The translations under genes were made by a program, and so were the position numbers. The notes under the pieces were generated by a model. It saw nothing but the letters and a program-made list of their open reading frames with translations, made no database searches and was not told the origin of the DNA. Source: Sarocladium kiliense (Eukaryota > Ascomycota > Sordariomycetes > Hypocreales > Sarocladiaceae). From it: a stretch of DNA of 64,000 nt. The stretch spans positions 868,001 through 932,000 of the forward strand of contig JAUZTG010000020.1 of the NCBI GenBank assembly GCA_030734395.1, read 5' to 3'. Positions 24,734 to 35,545 of this stretch are shown piece after piece; positions within the stretch are counted from its first letter, which is position 1; every line of letters starts with the position of its first letter.

Positions 24734-24861
24734 TATCGACGTTCCATTGTTCGCCTATTGCAGTGAATGCGCACCTGGTTGTTCGCTCCCCTCGTCGAAG
24801 TGAATCGCGCTCCAGCGCAGAGAAAATAGAAAAGGAGAACCACGCGTCATGCTTTTACAAA

Positions 24862-26344
24862 CTAAAAGAAATGGCCCCCAGGAACAGCAACAAAAATGGC
24901 AGTCAAAGCTCCCGCCCCCAGTACCGCCGCCAACATCGCCTGCACAAAGATCGTGTCTTGGATCTGTCTCAAAGCCGGCTCCTGAATCCAAACTTCCCGG
25001 TCAAAGATCTTGCGCACGACATTCCTCTTCTCATACTTGACTACCCACGGTTCGTCCTCATAGCTGTTGCTTGACCCGAATGACTCAAGGCTCTCTTTGC
25101 CTCCATATGAAGACTCACACCCGTCGTCACTACCATCTTCTTGCGTGAAGAGTTCCCAGGGGCGGACGTGGCGGTGGTGCATTCCGTGAAGGACTACGCA
25201 CATGCCCTTGTAGGCTGCGATTAGGGTGCTGATACCGAGGACGAAAGCGATGGCGGGTAGAGCGCGGTAGCCTCTGGGAACTCCGCTTAGGGTCAGGAGA
25301 ATGGCAGCGACGAGGCCGCCGAAGATTGTACCGACACCCAGGGCGCGAGCAAAGAACACGCGGGCCGGATTGCCATTGCAGATCGACCATCGGACAAAGT
25401 TGGGATGTGCTTGGTGACGCAGAGCTCCCTCGATGTTGCGGACAAGGCCTCGGAATGCCGTCGGGTGGGTGGTGTGTGATAGAGCTTGGATAGCAACCTT
25501 CTGCTCTGAGGCAGAGAGGTTGAGCTGGCGTGGAGCGCCATCCATGATGTAGGTGGCGATGATTCTGTTGATCTCCTCTCGGAACGGCTGGATGGTGACT
25601 GCGTAGGGTCAGCTGGAAGTGACTACACGGTTCTGTTGTAAACTCACAAGGTTGTCTAACTCCAACAGCGGCAAAGGCATGAGAAGCATTCGTCTGGTGA
25701 CTCGAGGCTTGAGTCGAAGATACCGCATTCGACGGCGTGTACATCGAGTCGCCGTCTGCGGTGCTGTGAGGCGTACGAGGAGGCGTGTTGAACGGGTTCG
25801 GCGAGTACATGTCGACCGGCTGCAGCTCCTTGCCTTGCTTCTCAAAGTCGGTGCCTTTGAATATCTCCGCGGCCTTTGGATCAGGCCGCATCTTCTCGGC
25901 GTTTGCCTTGCGCATCTTAGCGACGGCGTCGTCCTCCATAGCCTGAGTCCATTCTGGCGCAAGTGCAAGGTCTGCTGTGTCTGCTGCTCGGAAGCGCTTC
26001 TCGTAGTCTCTGAACCACAAAAAGAATTGCAAGTTCTCCGCGGAATGCTCAATGTAGACCAGGTAGTTCATGAAGTCTCGAACTGTCATGGGCTACGAAA
26101 GTTGTGTTAGTGGGGAGAGAGTATGGGTTTGATAGTTTGAAGAAATTACCGGGCATGTTCCTCCATTGATGATCTTGTCAAATGTGAGGGAGTTGGGAAT
26201 GCCAGAGGAGGTTCCCGAGTTGCCTGATTTGACAGACTCGTTGCTCTTGTCTGAGTCAACCATGGTAGAGTCCTCGCTGTGTCGGACAGAGTCACTATCC
26301 ACGTGCTTGGGACGTGTGTAAGTCAGAGGCAGAAGCCAACCCAT
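24862..26344 (-). CDS. RGS-domain membrane protein, RgsB/Rax1-like
   Basis: Predicted 458-aa protein in three exons: 26344–26150, 26092–25648 and 25598–24862 (introns 57 and 49 nt, all in phase). It starts MGWLLPLTYTRPKHVDSD. The RGS domain begins near SLTFDKIINGGTCPP and continues MTVRDFMNYLVYIEHSAENL with QFFLWFRDYEKRF, the typical helix pattern of the family; it is split by a Ser/Thr/Pro-rich insertion of about 100 residues and resumes at RQPFTIQPFREEINRI. The C-terminal third has three hydrophobic helices: VFFARALGVGTIFGG region, ALPAIAFVLGISTLIA and FVQAMLAAVLGAGALTA. An RGS domain followed by three membrane segments is the layout of Aspergillus RgsB and yeast Rax1, which act in G-protein signalling and polarity/bud-site selection. 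GTPase-activating activity is not certain for this subgroup. Confidence 0.88.
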
Positions 26345-28570
26345 TATGTCGTACAGTATGAAGCTTAACGAGGACACAGAAAGGCAAGAGCAGCTGGAAT
26401 GATTCTCAGGGGAAAGCCAATGTTTTCCAGAGGTGGGACAGACCAGTACTATATGGGCGTCGAAGGGGAGCACAGTGGCTGGAGGGACAGAGGCCACAAG
26501 CTGAACCGTCAATAAGTAAAAGGCTACACACAACGTCGTGGCAATGCGCCTCTTGAGCCAAAAAGAGCGTGGTAGTGTCGAGATGTGCCGGGCTCTATGC
26601 CAAGAAACAGGAAGAAGCAAAGCGAACCGAGTCTAGATGGTCCCTCAACACCGTAAGGAGGACGCAGAGTTGCGACGGCGAGCATGTTAGTCGAGGTACG
26701 AGAGGGATTGGTCCGGCAGGGGAACGTTTGCGGTGGCGTATACCCGCCGAGATGGTGTGTGAGGCTACATCCAGATATGACTTGTTCTCCATACAAAGTG
26801 ACAGTACTGTAAGGAGGCCATCTCGTGGGGCTTCTTGTGGTGAACCCTGCGGGATGGTGTTGTGGGGGACCGTTCGTCAAACTTTGGGAAACTCCGGGAT
26901 GCAAATCTCAGGTACTAGCAGCCTGCTCATTAGACAGCCACGCGAGAAACCTTCTCAGGCTGAGAGATAGCGCAACTCAAAACCTTTAGCCACGTCTATT
27001 CGCTTGAGAAGACGGAAATTACTTGGGCTTGATTGCGAGCATTGAAGCTCAAGGCACTTGCTGACGCCAATGCTGGAACTTGGTGTGACATGGCTTGCCG
27101 TTGTACTATCGGCGAACAGGAAAGCAGGTTTGCATTGACGTGGGCGCAAGGGAGGCCAAGGCAGGACTAGGTTCTCCTCCTGCGTGAGCGTCCCACTCGG
27201 AAGCCATCATCACGGTCCGTCCTTGCCAAGGCCGTTTGGGTGACCATTCCACAAAAGCCACGATAAACAACAATGGATCTCGGTTGGTAGGTTGTGCCGA
27301 TGATGGAGGGCAGCCACATCTCTGGAACACGCCCAGCTGACCAGTGAGCGAAGCCGGTGGCGTTGTCGAGCTCCAGCTGAGCATGATAGGAGAGCAGCAT
27401 TGGTGGCGTCTGGGTTCGCCGTGTTTGCTCTCTCAACCCCTGGACGGGCCGCTGAGCTTTGAACAGAACGAGGCTCGTGAAAATGCAGATTGCCGAGTCC
27501 GCGAAGACGGCTGAACGGGCCAATCTTCTTCCTTGGAGCACTGCGAGTCCCAGTGAGAAGAAGCAATGCCTAAAGATGGTGGCGTCCCCGCATCAATAGC
27601 GTCCTTTTTCGTCGCTGTCGTATCGCCTGTGGACAATTTCTGCCCATTCATGCGAGGGATGTCGAGGGGCTTTGCCGCCTCGAGGGAGCACCAGGGTCGC
27701 CCTGCAGATGCAGTGATCAGCGCTGGAGATGGCGATCCGGGCCCCAGCGAACTGTTGCCGAGAGTGCATGAGCCTCTCTGATCATCGGATTGATCGTCCC
27801 TTTTGCCGAGCGTCAAAGCTTAAGAATGTCACTCGTCTGGGCGCTAGAACCTATGTTAGCCACAGCAGCGAACAAAACCTCTGGCCAACGTAGCATCAGA
27901 GTCGCGCTTTGTCTCTTTCTTGCGCGCGAAGGCCCAGACACAGAATGGGAGGATGCGGTCCAACTGCCGAGATCGGCACAGGCACGGATCCAAGCGTGAG
28001 GACCGAGCAGTGAGCGCCGGAGTCTTGACCGAGGTGCGTACGAAGAAGCATTGATGCATGTGCATGATACTGGGCATGGGAAAGGGCCAGACTCTGGCGG
28101 CAATGCGTGCTGAGCGCAGCCTGGTCGAGGCAGTGTTGCGAGAGGCAAGGCAACACAGCTTGTCCCAGTGGTGGAGGTGGAGGCCGCCTAAGAAAAACGT
28201 GCAAGTCCCTAGCGTCTACGCTGCCTACCCTATCAGAATGCCACATTTTGTCTCATTCATGCAATGAGCGGCATTCTATCAGGAACCATCGAAACAAAAG
28301 TAAAAGGACACGAAAATGTATTCCACGTATTATTATTGTTTGTCCCTCCACTGCCGAGCCGGCCGGGTCTAGTCCCGTAAACTTGGCTAGGTTGCTGAGT
28401 CACTCTCACAGCTGAAACATCCAAAAGAGGTCGCTTACTAAGACCTGTCGAGCAATTTCAGATCCTACCTTATACCCAATAGATAGCGAAGCCGAGAAGA
28501 TTATTGAAGCACATGCCCGCAGAGTTCCAAGAGCTCCATATGCATGCAATCACATTTGTTGGTCAAGCCA
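26345..28570. other. intergenic region without recognised gene
   Basis: About 2.2 kb between the RGS gene start and the aspartic protease stop. Open frames of up to 175 codons exist on both strands but overlap heavily and show no motif; the one at 26093–26620 (−) partly covers RGS exon 1. The left 400 bp should hold the RGS promoter. Confidence 0.5.
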
Positions 28571-29900
28571 CTAGGCCTTGAATCCACCCTCAGGCACCGG
28601 CACGATCTTCTGCTCACGAGTGTACTTCGCCTTTGACATCGTAAGCGTCCAATTCTCCTGGTCAAAGATGGTGTAAACCCCGCGAAGGAAAGGGTCTCCG
28701 AAAATGAACGGGTCATCTCCTCGCGCAGAGACGTACGTGACGCAACGATCCTCGGAGAACTGCGTTATGAGGGAATGCAACGGAACCTCAATCTTGCCAG
28801 CACTGCCAAAATGGACAACAACGTGTCCCCTGGCGGTCTCGACATCGCGGTGACGGCAGCCGATGTTTTGGTAGGGCGAGGCAGGGTTGAAGTCTCCATC
28901 GAGGAGACCACCAAGACCCTCATAGACAGCATTGGCGATGGTTTCGGGGAGATACCAGCTTGCCACACCAGTGTCCATGAGAACAGGAACACCGACACCT
29001 GGTTCACCGTACGTGCCTGAAGCTGTTTCACGACCGTCAATTACGACATCGACCGCCGTGACACTGACAGAGTTCGTCTGACCCAAGGCTATGGAGCTGT
29101 GAGGGTCCACCATGTTCAGTGTCATTAGCTCTCCGTCGACCTTCGCCTCGTCGTAATATCCTCCCAATATCATCTCGGCGTAAGCAGTCTCAAGCTCATC
29201 GGGACCGAGGTAGATGCTCGACACCATGCGGTTGATCTTTGAAGCATGCTTGAGCTGAGGAAGCAAGTATGGTCCCTTGTCTGTGCACTCAGGTCCTGCG
29301 ACTCCGCAGTCGAGCGACATGCCTTAGAGAAGGTTAGGGAAAGGGCACTGAATTTGGGAATCTTTGGAGGATGAACATACCGAGGATGCTGTGAAAGGGG
29401 TTTTGAACTCGGTCAGGGAAGCCGAAGTGGGTGAGGTAACCAAAGTACATGTGGCCTGTACTGACGCCACCGATACCAACGGTGTCGTTCAAATAATCAC
29501 CCAAGCCGTGATTGTTCAGGGCATTGTGAAAGCCTGTACCTTCGTAAAAAGATGTTCTTAAGTGATTGAAGTTAGCGACATTGTTTCCTCTGAACATAAG
29601 GCAAAGACGAACATACGAAGAGGTGATGTTATCGAATGCACCGTACTCCTCGCAAGGCTGCACAGGTCGTGCGCACACATCATTCCGAGGGTCGATGAAT
29701 GAGTAAGTCGGGCTCCCGGTATCAACTTTGAGCCACACTGTCTGTGACGGAGTCCCAACTTGAAGCTCAGCAAGGTAGGCGGACTGGTCTTCGTTGCGGA
29801 TCATGGGGACAACGATGGCGCCTTCAGGAACATTTACCTGCGCTGTGACAGCAGATACAGTTGCTGCAATCGCAACTGCGAATGAATCGAAGCCCTTCAT
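28571..29900 (-). CDS. secreted aspartic protease (pepsin family A1)
   Basis: Predicted 403-aa pepsin-like endopeptidase. Exons: 29900–29617, 29556–29381 and 29322–28571; introns 60 and 58 nt, both with CTAAC branch sites. Start chosen at MKGFDSFAVAIAATVSAVTA, a good signal peptide; an in-frame ATG four codons upstream exists. Both catalytic motifs are present: VWLKVDTGSPTYSF in the N-lobe and VPVLMDTGVASWYLP in the C-lobe (DTGS and DTGV). SAYLAELQVGTPSQTVWLKV is the usual strand before the first Asp. The flap region and GDPFLRGVYTIFDQENWTL near the C-terminus fit the family. No GPI-signal is evident at the end. Intron 1 removes 60 nt that are also open in frame, so retention would add 20 residues. 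It stands back to back with the C69 peptidase-like gene, 1.1 kb away. Candidapepsin-like or barrierpepsin-like subtypes cannot be separated. Confidence 0.9.
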
Positions 29901-30983
29901 TATGACAAGCAACCTTGAAACCGCTTTATTGGATGAAGTTGTTGTGAAGAGGGAGTCACGACAAGCAAATGAGCAATCGACGTCGCTCTATATAAACTAT
30001 AGGACCTCGTATTCAAGTTGGTCCGCCAAGAGGTTGCTACGGCCAGAGCAGTGAATGACGTCCACTGAACACATGGTCAATGCCTTGGAGATTGAGCGGC
30101 CTGAAAGCTTCCTAGAACAGGGATCACGAGATGCTTTCCCTTGGGGACGAACCTCGCCCATCGGCACATGTTGGCTACGGGAAACAGATGGGTGCAGGTG
30201 GTAGCTATGTTCCATCTTTGTAAGCGCCACAGAATCAGTGAGAGGACACAATCAAGCTCTAGTTTGGCATTGAGACTTTGTCACTTTGTCACTTTGTATA
30301 TGCTTAATACTACCTTGTTGCATGACTCGCCAGCTTGCTCGGCACACACAGGCCCCTTGTCTAGCATGGGAGCCAGGGTTGTTAGCCTAGTCGTGGTACT
30401 CGCTGCGGTTCAGTCGAACCAGTAATTAGAAGGAAAATCAACGTTTCCAAACGAAAGATGCGTTGTTGGATCCCGAGCGGTATGATGTGCATAGGATTCT
30501 ATCGTTTGAAACAATGGCTTTCGTCAGAAACTTCCCTCTGCAAACGTCCAAATTGAACAGCTTACTCTCGAGCGCATTAGCACTCCAGATCCTGGCTGAC
30601 GTCCCCAGAACCCCACACCTTGATAAAGTCGGCGTCCTTTGGCATGATGTCAGTGCCCTGAAGGCGCCAAATAGAAGCCCAGTATGGCATTTGCTGGGAG
30701 GCTAGCTTCACGTTAGGATGGGGATTCGGACTTCCTCCGTATCTAATCGTTTGTACCGCATACAAACTCTGCAGGCATGCAGGGTTCAGGTGCTCGACTC
30801 TCTGAGCCCATCACATTTCGTGAAGATAAATGTCGCGTGGTAACTTGGCGCTGATCCCTTAAGTAGGAGGTGCTAGGCCGCCCAGGATTTTGATCTTGTT
30901 GAAGTTGTCAAGTCAGGTTACTATTCAACCCCACAGCCAGCAAAGGTCGCAGATTCAAGTACATCGGCCACGATTCCTACATC
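29901..30983. other. divergent intergenic region between two hydrolase genes
   Basis: About 1.1 kb separating the aspartic protease and the C69-like gene, with both promoters. A TATA-like element lies about 90 nt upstream of the protease ATG. A small tandem TTTGTCACTTTGTCACTTTG repeat lies near 30278–30297. No gene recognised. Confidence 0.5.
29984..29996 (-). promoter_or_regulatory. TATA-like element of the aspartic protease gene
   Basis: GTTTATATAGAG on the minus strand, about 90 nt upstream of the start codon. The distance suits a core promoter; motif evidence only. Confidence 0.4.
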
Positions 30984-32522
30984 ATGTTGGGACAGCTTGC
31001 CGCTCTCTCGCTGTTTTCAACCACTGCATCTGCCAGCTATGCATTTTACGTAGGCAAGAATCTCACCCAAGATGGGTCAGTGATGGTTGGGGGTACAGGT
31101 GAAGAGGTGTCGAGCCATTGGCTCCAGCTCTTCCCAGGAAAGGATCACGCGGCCAATGCGACGATCTCTGTTGGTGTTACAGAAGATGCCGAGCCTCCTG
31201 GGGAGCTCATCCAGATCCCTCAAGTCAATCATACCTTCCGCTACCTGAGTATGGAGTACTCCGACTTCGAGGGTTTCCCAGCACCGCTGACCAACGGTGG
31301 CTTGAACGAGAAGGGTGTTGCTGTTCGAGATGTTTGGTCCTCGAGCCGTGACGATCTTTTTGAGATGACCCCTACACCGCAGCGAGGTGTCCAATACAGC
31401 GATCTCGCACGCCTTGTTCTAGAGCGAGCCAGTACTGCTCGTGAGGGTGTCGAACTGATTGGCCGGCTGATCGAGGAATACTCCGAAGCCACGTACGGCG
31501 GAAACAGCCATCTCATTGCCGACAAAGACGAGGGCTGGGTTGTGCTGGAGATGGCCGGCGGCCAGAATCTTTGGGCAGCTGAGCGTCTCGGCGAGAACGA
31601 TGTTCGTGTCCTCTATCCTGGGTACATCGAGGACTTCCCTGTCAACTTCACGGACCACCCTGATTACATGGGATCGCCGAACATTGTGTCCTTTGCTGTG
31701 GAACAAGGCTGGTGGGATCCCGATGGAGACAAGCCTTTCAACATCTTTGAGGTGTACGGGTATACCGGAAGCGGCAGGTCAGCTCGTGAGGGAGGCTTCA
31801 AGTACATGTCGCAGAAGGAGCTTGAGGATGACACTCGGGCCATGGCACCCGTTACTGAAAAAGATATGATGGAGCGGGTTCGCGACCCCCGCATTGCCGA
31901 TGACCAGGCTGGGTACGGCCAGGTCGTCAGCCTTCACCAGGAGACTTCAGCCGATCTTCTCCGTCTCTGGGTCGCTCCGACTGGTTCCCTTGCCGCGCCG
32001 TTCGTGCCGTGGTGGCTTGGAGTCCAAAAGATCATCCCTGAGTTCGGCCTACACCGATACCTCACTGATGGGGCTTCCGGCACCTTCTTGAACACAGACT
32101 ACCAGCTACAAGAGGCTTCAGTGTTCGCTGGGCGCATCTTCAAGCGCGTGCTTTACTATATGTGTTCCGCTCCTGAAACCCTGCATCCAATTGTCACCCA
32201 GATGATCAAAGGCTTCGAGAAGGAATCTGCGAAAGACATCACCTGGGTCGAGACAGCTGCAAAGGAGCTTCTTGCCAAGGGTGAAGACGATGCGGCACAC
32301 AGCCTCTTGACTTACTACTCCAACTCCAGGGCCGAGAAGGCTCTTGCCTTAGGAAAAACCACTGCTGATGCATTAGATGGATTCATAAAGCTCTCTGGAA
32401 ATTGGAAGGACCCTGAGGGATCTGAGATCAACAGTCCTAGTGGGAAGGAGACCGTCAACTGTCTCATTGGCCACAACCCTGATAAGCCGAAGACGGAGAA
32501 GCAGTCTCGGTCTGAGCTGTAG
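30984..32522 (+). CDS. peptidase C69 (dipeptidase)-like secreted protein, nucleophile Cys replaced by Ser
   Basis: Predicted 512-aa single-exon protein. Start MLGQLAALSLFSTTASA is a signal peptide, followed directly by SYAFYVGKNLTQDGSVMVGG. Family C69 members are N-terminal-nucleophile hydrolases whose mature chain begins with Cys in a C-x-x-F/L-x-VGK pattern; here the aligned residue is Ser. Downstream family blocks are intact: NGGLNEKGVAVRDVWSSS, YSEATYGGNSHLIADKDEGW with VLEMAGGQNLWAAERL, then HPDYMGSPNIVSFAVEQGWW. Length fits fungal members (about 500 aa). Potential N-glycosylation sites NLT, NAT, NHT and NFT support secretion. It is divergent from the aspartic protease gene. It may be an active Ser-type Ntn hydrolase, or an inactive relative; the Cys-to-Ser assignment rests on my alignment by eye. 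Confidence 0.88.
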   Translation: MLGQLAALSLFSTTASASYAFYVGKNLTQDGSVMVGGTGEEVSSHWLQLFPGKDHAANATISVGVTEDAEPPGELIQIPQVNHTFRYLSMEYSDFEGFPAPLTNGGLNEKGVAVRDVWSSSRDDLFEMTPTPQRGVQYSDLARLVLERASTAREGVELIGRLIEEYSEATYGGNSHLIADKDEGWVVLEMAGGQNLWAAERLGENDVRVLYPGYIEDFPVNFTDHPDYMGSPNIVSFAVEQGWWDPDGDKPFNIFEVYGYTGSGRSAREGGFKYMSQKELEDDTRAMAPVTEKDMMERVRDPRIADDQAGYGQVVSLHQETSADLLRLWVAPTGSLAAPFVPWWLGVQKIIPEFGLHRYLTDGASGTFLNTDYQLQEASVFAGRIFKRVLYYMCSAPETLHPIVTQMIKGFEKESAKDITWVETAAKELLAKGEDDAAHSLLTYYSNSRAEKALALGKTTADALDGFIKLSGNWKDPEGSEINSPSGKETVNCLIGHNPDKPKTEKQSRSEL

Positions 32523-33495
32523 GTGACGTGGCTTTGGAGGCTACGCCATTCATGTCTAGAGCGTCTCGCGGAATGTATACTTGACAGACGACACTGCATG
32601 CTAATGAGAATATCTGAATGATACCAGCCGAGGTCGCCTGAAGTGGATCGAAGACGGACTGAGCGTGTTCGCAGGTGTCTGAACATATCCAGCTCCAAAG
32701 TGTAGAAGACATTAGCAACTACGCAACCCTCGATGCACGCATCATGTGCCACGTTGCATACGGAGACATTTATCTGAAAGTGGTCACAGGCCCTCAAGCC
32801 CTTGCCGTTCGGACACATTTCTGAGGCTTATTGTGCTTGGACCCGTCATGGCTTCGTTCATGAGCCATTCAGTTGAATTGACGTGTTCAACAAAGATAAT
32901 CCTCTCTTATCAGGTTATACACGATGATGAGCCTACATCACTGTTTCTCCATAGTACCATCTAGGCGGTGACCTCCGTCCCGCCCGTGGTGTCTGTGCCG
33001 ACGACCGCTTGCCGCACGCTGAGAACCCCTTCGGCGGGCCCCGTGCACCCCGCCGACATCTCCACGGAGGCCATACTAGATATTGCGCAGGATTTCTTGA
33101 GACAAGGTAGTAGAATTAGTGAAGCCTATCAACTGGAACGAGGGGAACAGTGATTAGAGCAATTGACCAGGTAGTGGCCCGTTGACTGTGTGTGTTGAAG
33201 GGCCCGTAGACACGATGTGCTCAGGTTAGGAGGACCCCCGCTATGTACCATTCCGTAGCGGCGTCCTCAGAAACCTCGGGATCCCACCCTCATGGCGCAA
33301 TCCGCTCTTGGGACGAGGGGATCGGAGCGGGTCACGCTTCGTTTACTAATGGGATACATTCTCGAAGTGTCCTTGCCGCGTCAACTTTCTTTCCTTCTCC
33401 AAGATTCAGACACTCTCACACTTGCAAACAACTTCCAGCTTCCCACATCACGGATCATTCAGACCCCGCCATAACCCCTCCTAAGCTTCGCAAAG
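32523..33495. other. intergenic region
   Basis: About 970 bp between the C69-like gene and the peroxiredoxin gene. It includes a GC-rich stretch of about 100 bp near 32,965–33,070. The right end (about 33,360–33,495) is CT-rich and fits the peroxiredoxin leader. No gene supported. Confidence 0.5.
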
Positions 33496-34118
33496 ATGCC
33501 TGAGCTCAAGATTGGAGATAGCTTCCCTGAGGGAGTCACCTTTGGCTACATCCCCATCGATGGCGAGAACTCCGACTTCTCCTCCTGTGGCGTCCCGCAG
33601 AAGTTCAACGCTTCCGAGGGTATGTTGTCCTGATCCCAGCCTGCAATTCACAATCTGACCCCGTGCCAGAGTTCAAGAAGAAGAAGGTTGTCCTCGTCGC
33701 TGTTCCTGGAGCCTTCACGCCGACCTGCCAGGTCGCTCACGTCCCTTCTTACCTCAACAACGCTGAGCAATTGAAGAAGAAGGGCGTTGACCAAGTTGTC
33801 TTCATTGCTTCCAACGACCAATTCGTCATGTCCGCGTGGGGCAAGGCCAATGGCGTCAAGGATGATTTTGTGGTATGACGCACCCGAGACCTTGCTCTGT
33901 ACTACAGCCTTGTGGGTTTAGCTGACATGTTTTGCTCTTAGATCTTTGCCTCGGACGACGGTCTTGCCTTCTCGAAGAGCATTGGCTGGGAAAAGGGAGA
34001 CCGTGCGCAGCGTTACGCCATCGTCGTTGACCATGGCAAGGTTGTCTACGCAGAGAAGGAGGTCAAGCCTGGATCTATTGAGCTCTCGGGTGGCGATGCA
34101 GTCATTCCTAAGCTGTGA
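33496..34118 (+). CDS. peroxiredoxin, Prx5/PMP20 (Asp f 3-like) type
   Basis: Predicted 167-aa thiol peroxidase that reduces hydrogen peroxide and alkyl hydroperoxides. Three exons: 33496–33619, 33670–33872 and 33942–34118, introns 50 and 69 nt, in phase. The peroxidatic cysteine lies in VPGAFTPTCQVAHVPSYL, the signature of the Prx5 class. VDQVVFIASNDQFVMSAWGK and GLAFSKSIGWEKGDRAQRYA are conserved surrounding blocks. A second Cys in DFSSCGVPQKF is near the N-terminus. Length is normal for fungal PMP20 proteins, several of which are abundant allergen-like antigens. The C-terminus is AVIPKL, close to but not a classical SKL-type peroxisomal signal, so cytosolic or peroxisomal location is open. 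Confidence 0.95.
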
Positions 34119-34499
34119 GCCGATTTTTGACGCTAGAGGGGCAGCCCAATCCTGATGAATAGAATGCCCATATCTCCAAACGCTCCTGTAGCCCGTAATG
34201 ATATCTAGACCCTATCAGACTTGGGACCTCACTTCGAAAGTTGCTACAGTCCGTCGTGCTTGAATCAGTGGACCATTGCACTGGTTGACATTGCTTTCAG
34301 CTACCAATGCACCCTATGGCATTCCATGCTCCCGATATTGTAAAGAACCGGCCGGAAAGACACATGAACCACGGACTCCGGCATTCACCATTCCTTCATC
34401 CTCTGCGAACCATGCCCTCCGCTCCATCCGCAGAGCGTCTCTCCCCTGACTCAAATCACGCGCAAGAACCCTCGTAAAATGAAATTTTATTTTCCCCGT
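34119..34499. other. convergent intergenic region
   Basis: About 380 bp between the peroxiredoxin and eL24 stop codons. Only 3' UTR sequence expected. Confidence 0.5.
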
Positions 34500-35286
34500 T
34501 TACTTGGTAGCCTTGGCGATCCTGGCCTGCGCACCCTTGGCACCCATCTTGCTGACGTTGCGGACGGTCTGGCCCTTGGACGCAAGAGCAGCGTTCTTTG
34601 CCTTCTCAGCCTTCTTGGCGGCCTGAGCAGCCTGCTTCTTCTCCTTGTTCTCCTTGATAGCTTGGGCGCGGGCGGCAGAGCGGGCCTCGGGGCGCATGGT
34701 ACGGCGCTCCTTAATCACATCGAGGGAAGCACCAACGATGGCACGCTGGGCCTTGACGGTTCTCCGGGTGCGCTTCTTGGCGACCTCCTGTAGTGGGTGT
34801 TAGCCTCATCCGTTGCATATCCTCTCGAATTCTGTCTGGTCCCAGGATTCCCCGTCTGTCTCGATCGGCTCTCCTTCACGTGTCCGGTCTGGTGCGCTAG
34901 TCAAGACGACGGGGAGGGGATGGATGGCTGCGTACCTCAGAGATACCCTTGCGGTGCTGGCGGCGGTAGAGAACGGTCCATGCGATGCGGCGGGGGTTCT
35001 TTCGTTGAAGGAAGAGCGACTCGGACTTGCCGTTCTGGAAGCGGAAGACCTTGCTGTCACCGCGGACGTAGATCTTACCCTGTGTTCACGAAAAGTTCTC
35101 GTTAGCCAAACGTAGTCCCCTCATATTGCGTTTTGACCCTTCTCTTCAGCCTCGATGCGGTCCGGGATCGGGATTGGTTTCGCTATCGGCATCGGAAGAG
35201 TTCGACGGACGGGGAAATTTGCAGCAAGTGCGTACCTTGCCAGGGTAGATCCTCTGACCGGAGAAGGTATCGTCGTAGGTCCTCAT
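34500..35286 (-). CDS. 60S ribosomal protein eL24
   Basis: Predicted 160-aa large-subunit protein, zinc-lacking fungal form. Exons: 35286–35236, 35079–34936 and 34787–34500. Exon 1 encodes MRTYDDTFSGQRIYPGK; exon 2 starts GKIYVRGDSKVFRFQNGKSE and carries SLFLQRKNPRRIAWTVLYRR with QHRKGISE; exon 3 starts EVAKKRTRRTVKAQRAIVGA. These are the hallmark eL24 blocks. The C-terminal tail is a long Ala/Lys helix (AARAQAIKENKEKK onwards) ending KMGAKGAQARIAKATK. Introns of 156 and 148 nt are long for this window, as often in fungal ribosomal-protein genes. Its start codon faces that of Tad1 only 259 bp away, so the two share an upstream region. Confidence 0.96.
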
Positions 35287-35545
35287 CTTGTCGCTTGTTG
35301 TATCTGGTCGGGCGACAAGTTTCGTTGGGCGTGTGTCGGTCGAAGTTGGATGATCGCTTGGTTCACTTCAATTTTCTGGGTGTGGGAGGCTAGGGCACGG
35401 CAAGTGCAACGCAAAAACCAGGTCACGTGGTCAAATAAATGGGGCTGCGGATCCCCCATCCGAAGCAGTCGGCCATGGCCCTATTTGACGCTCCACTGGC
35501 AGCATTAGGCAATGAAGCGAGAATAATGGGAATCATACTCGATCG

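Larger units (their letters stand above)
23163..24861. other. intergenic region with two minisatellites
   Basis: About 1.7 kb between the PanK start and the RGS gene stop. It contains two short-period arrays described separately. Open frames here, such as 23734–24171 (−), partly translate the repeats and lack motifs, so no gene is called. Confidence 0.5.

Noticed and set aside
24567..24803. 78-codon open frame with VSKI repeats
   Set aside because: It is the translation of a 12-bp minisatellite; no motif or other coding sign.
26093..26620. 175-codon frame starting upstream of the RGS gene
   Set aside because: The frame contains RGS exon 1, but the upstream part begins at a non-ATG codon and is low quality; the ATG at 26344 gives a sensible protein start.
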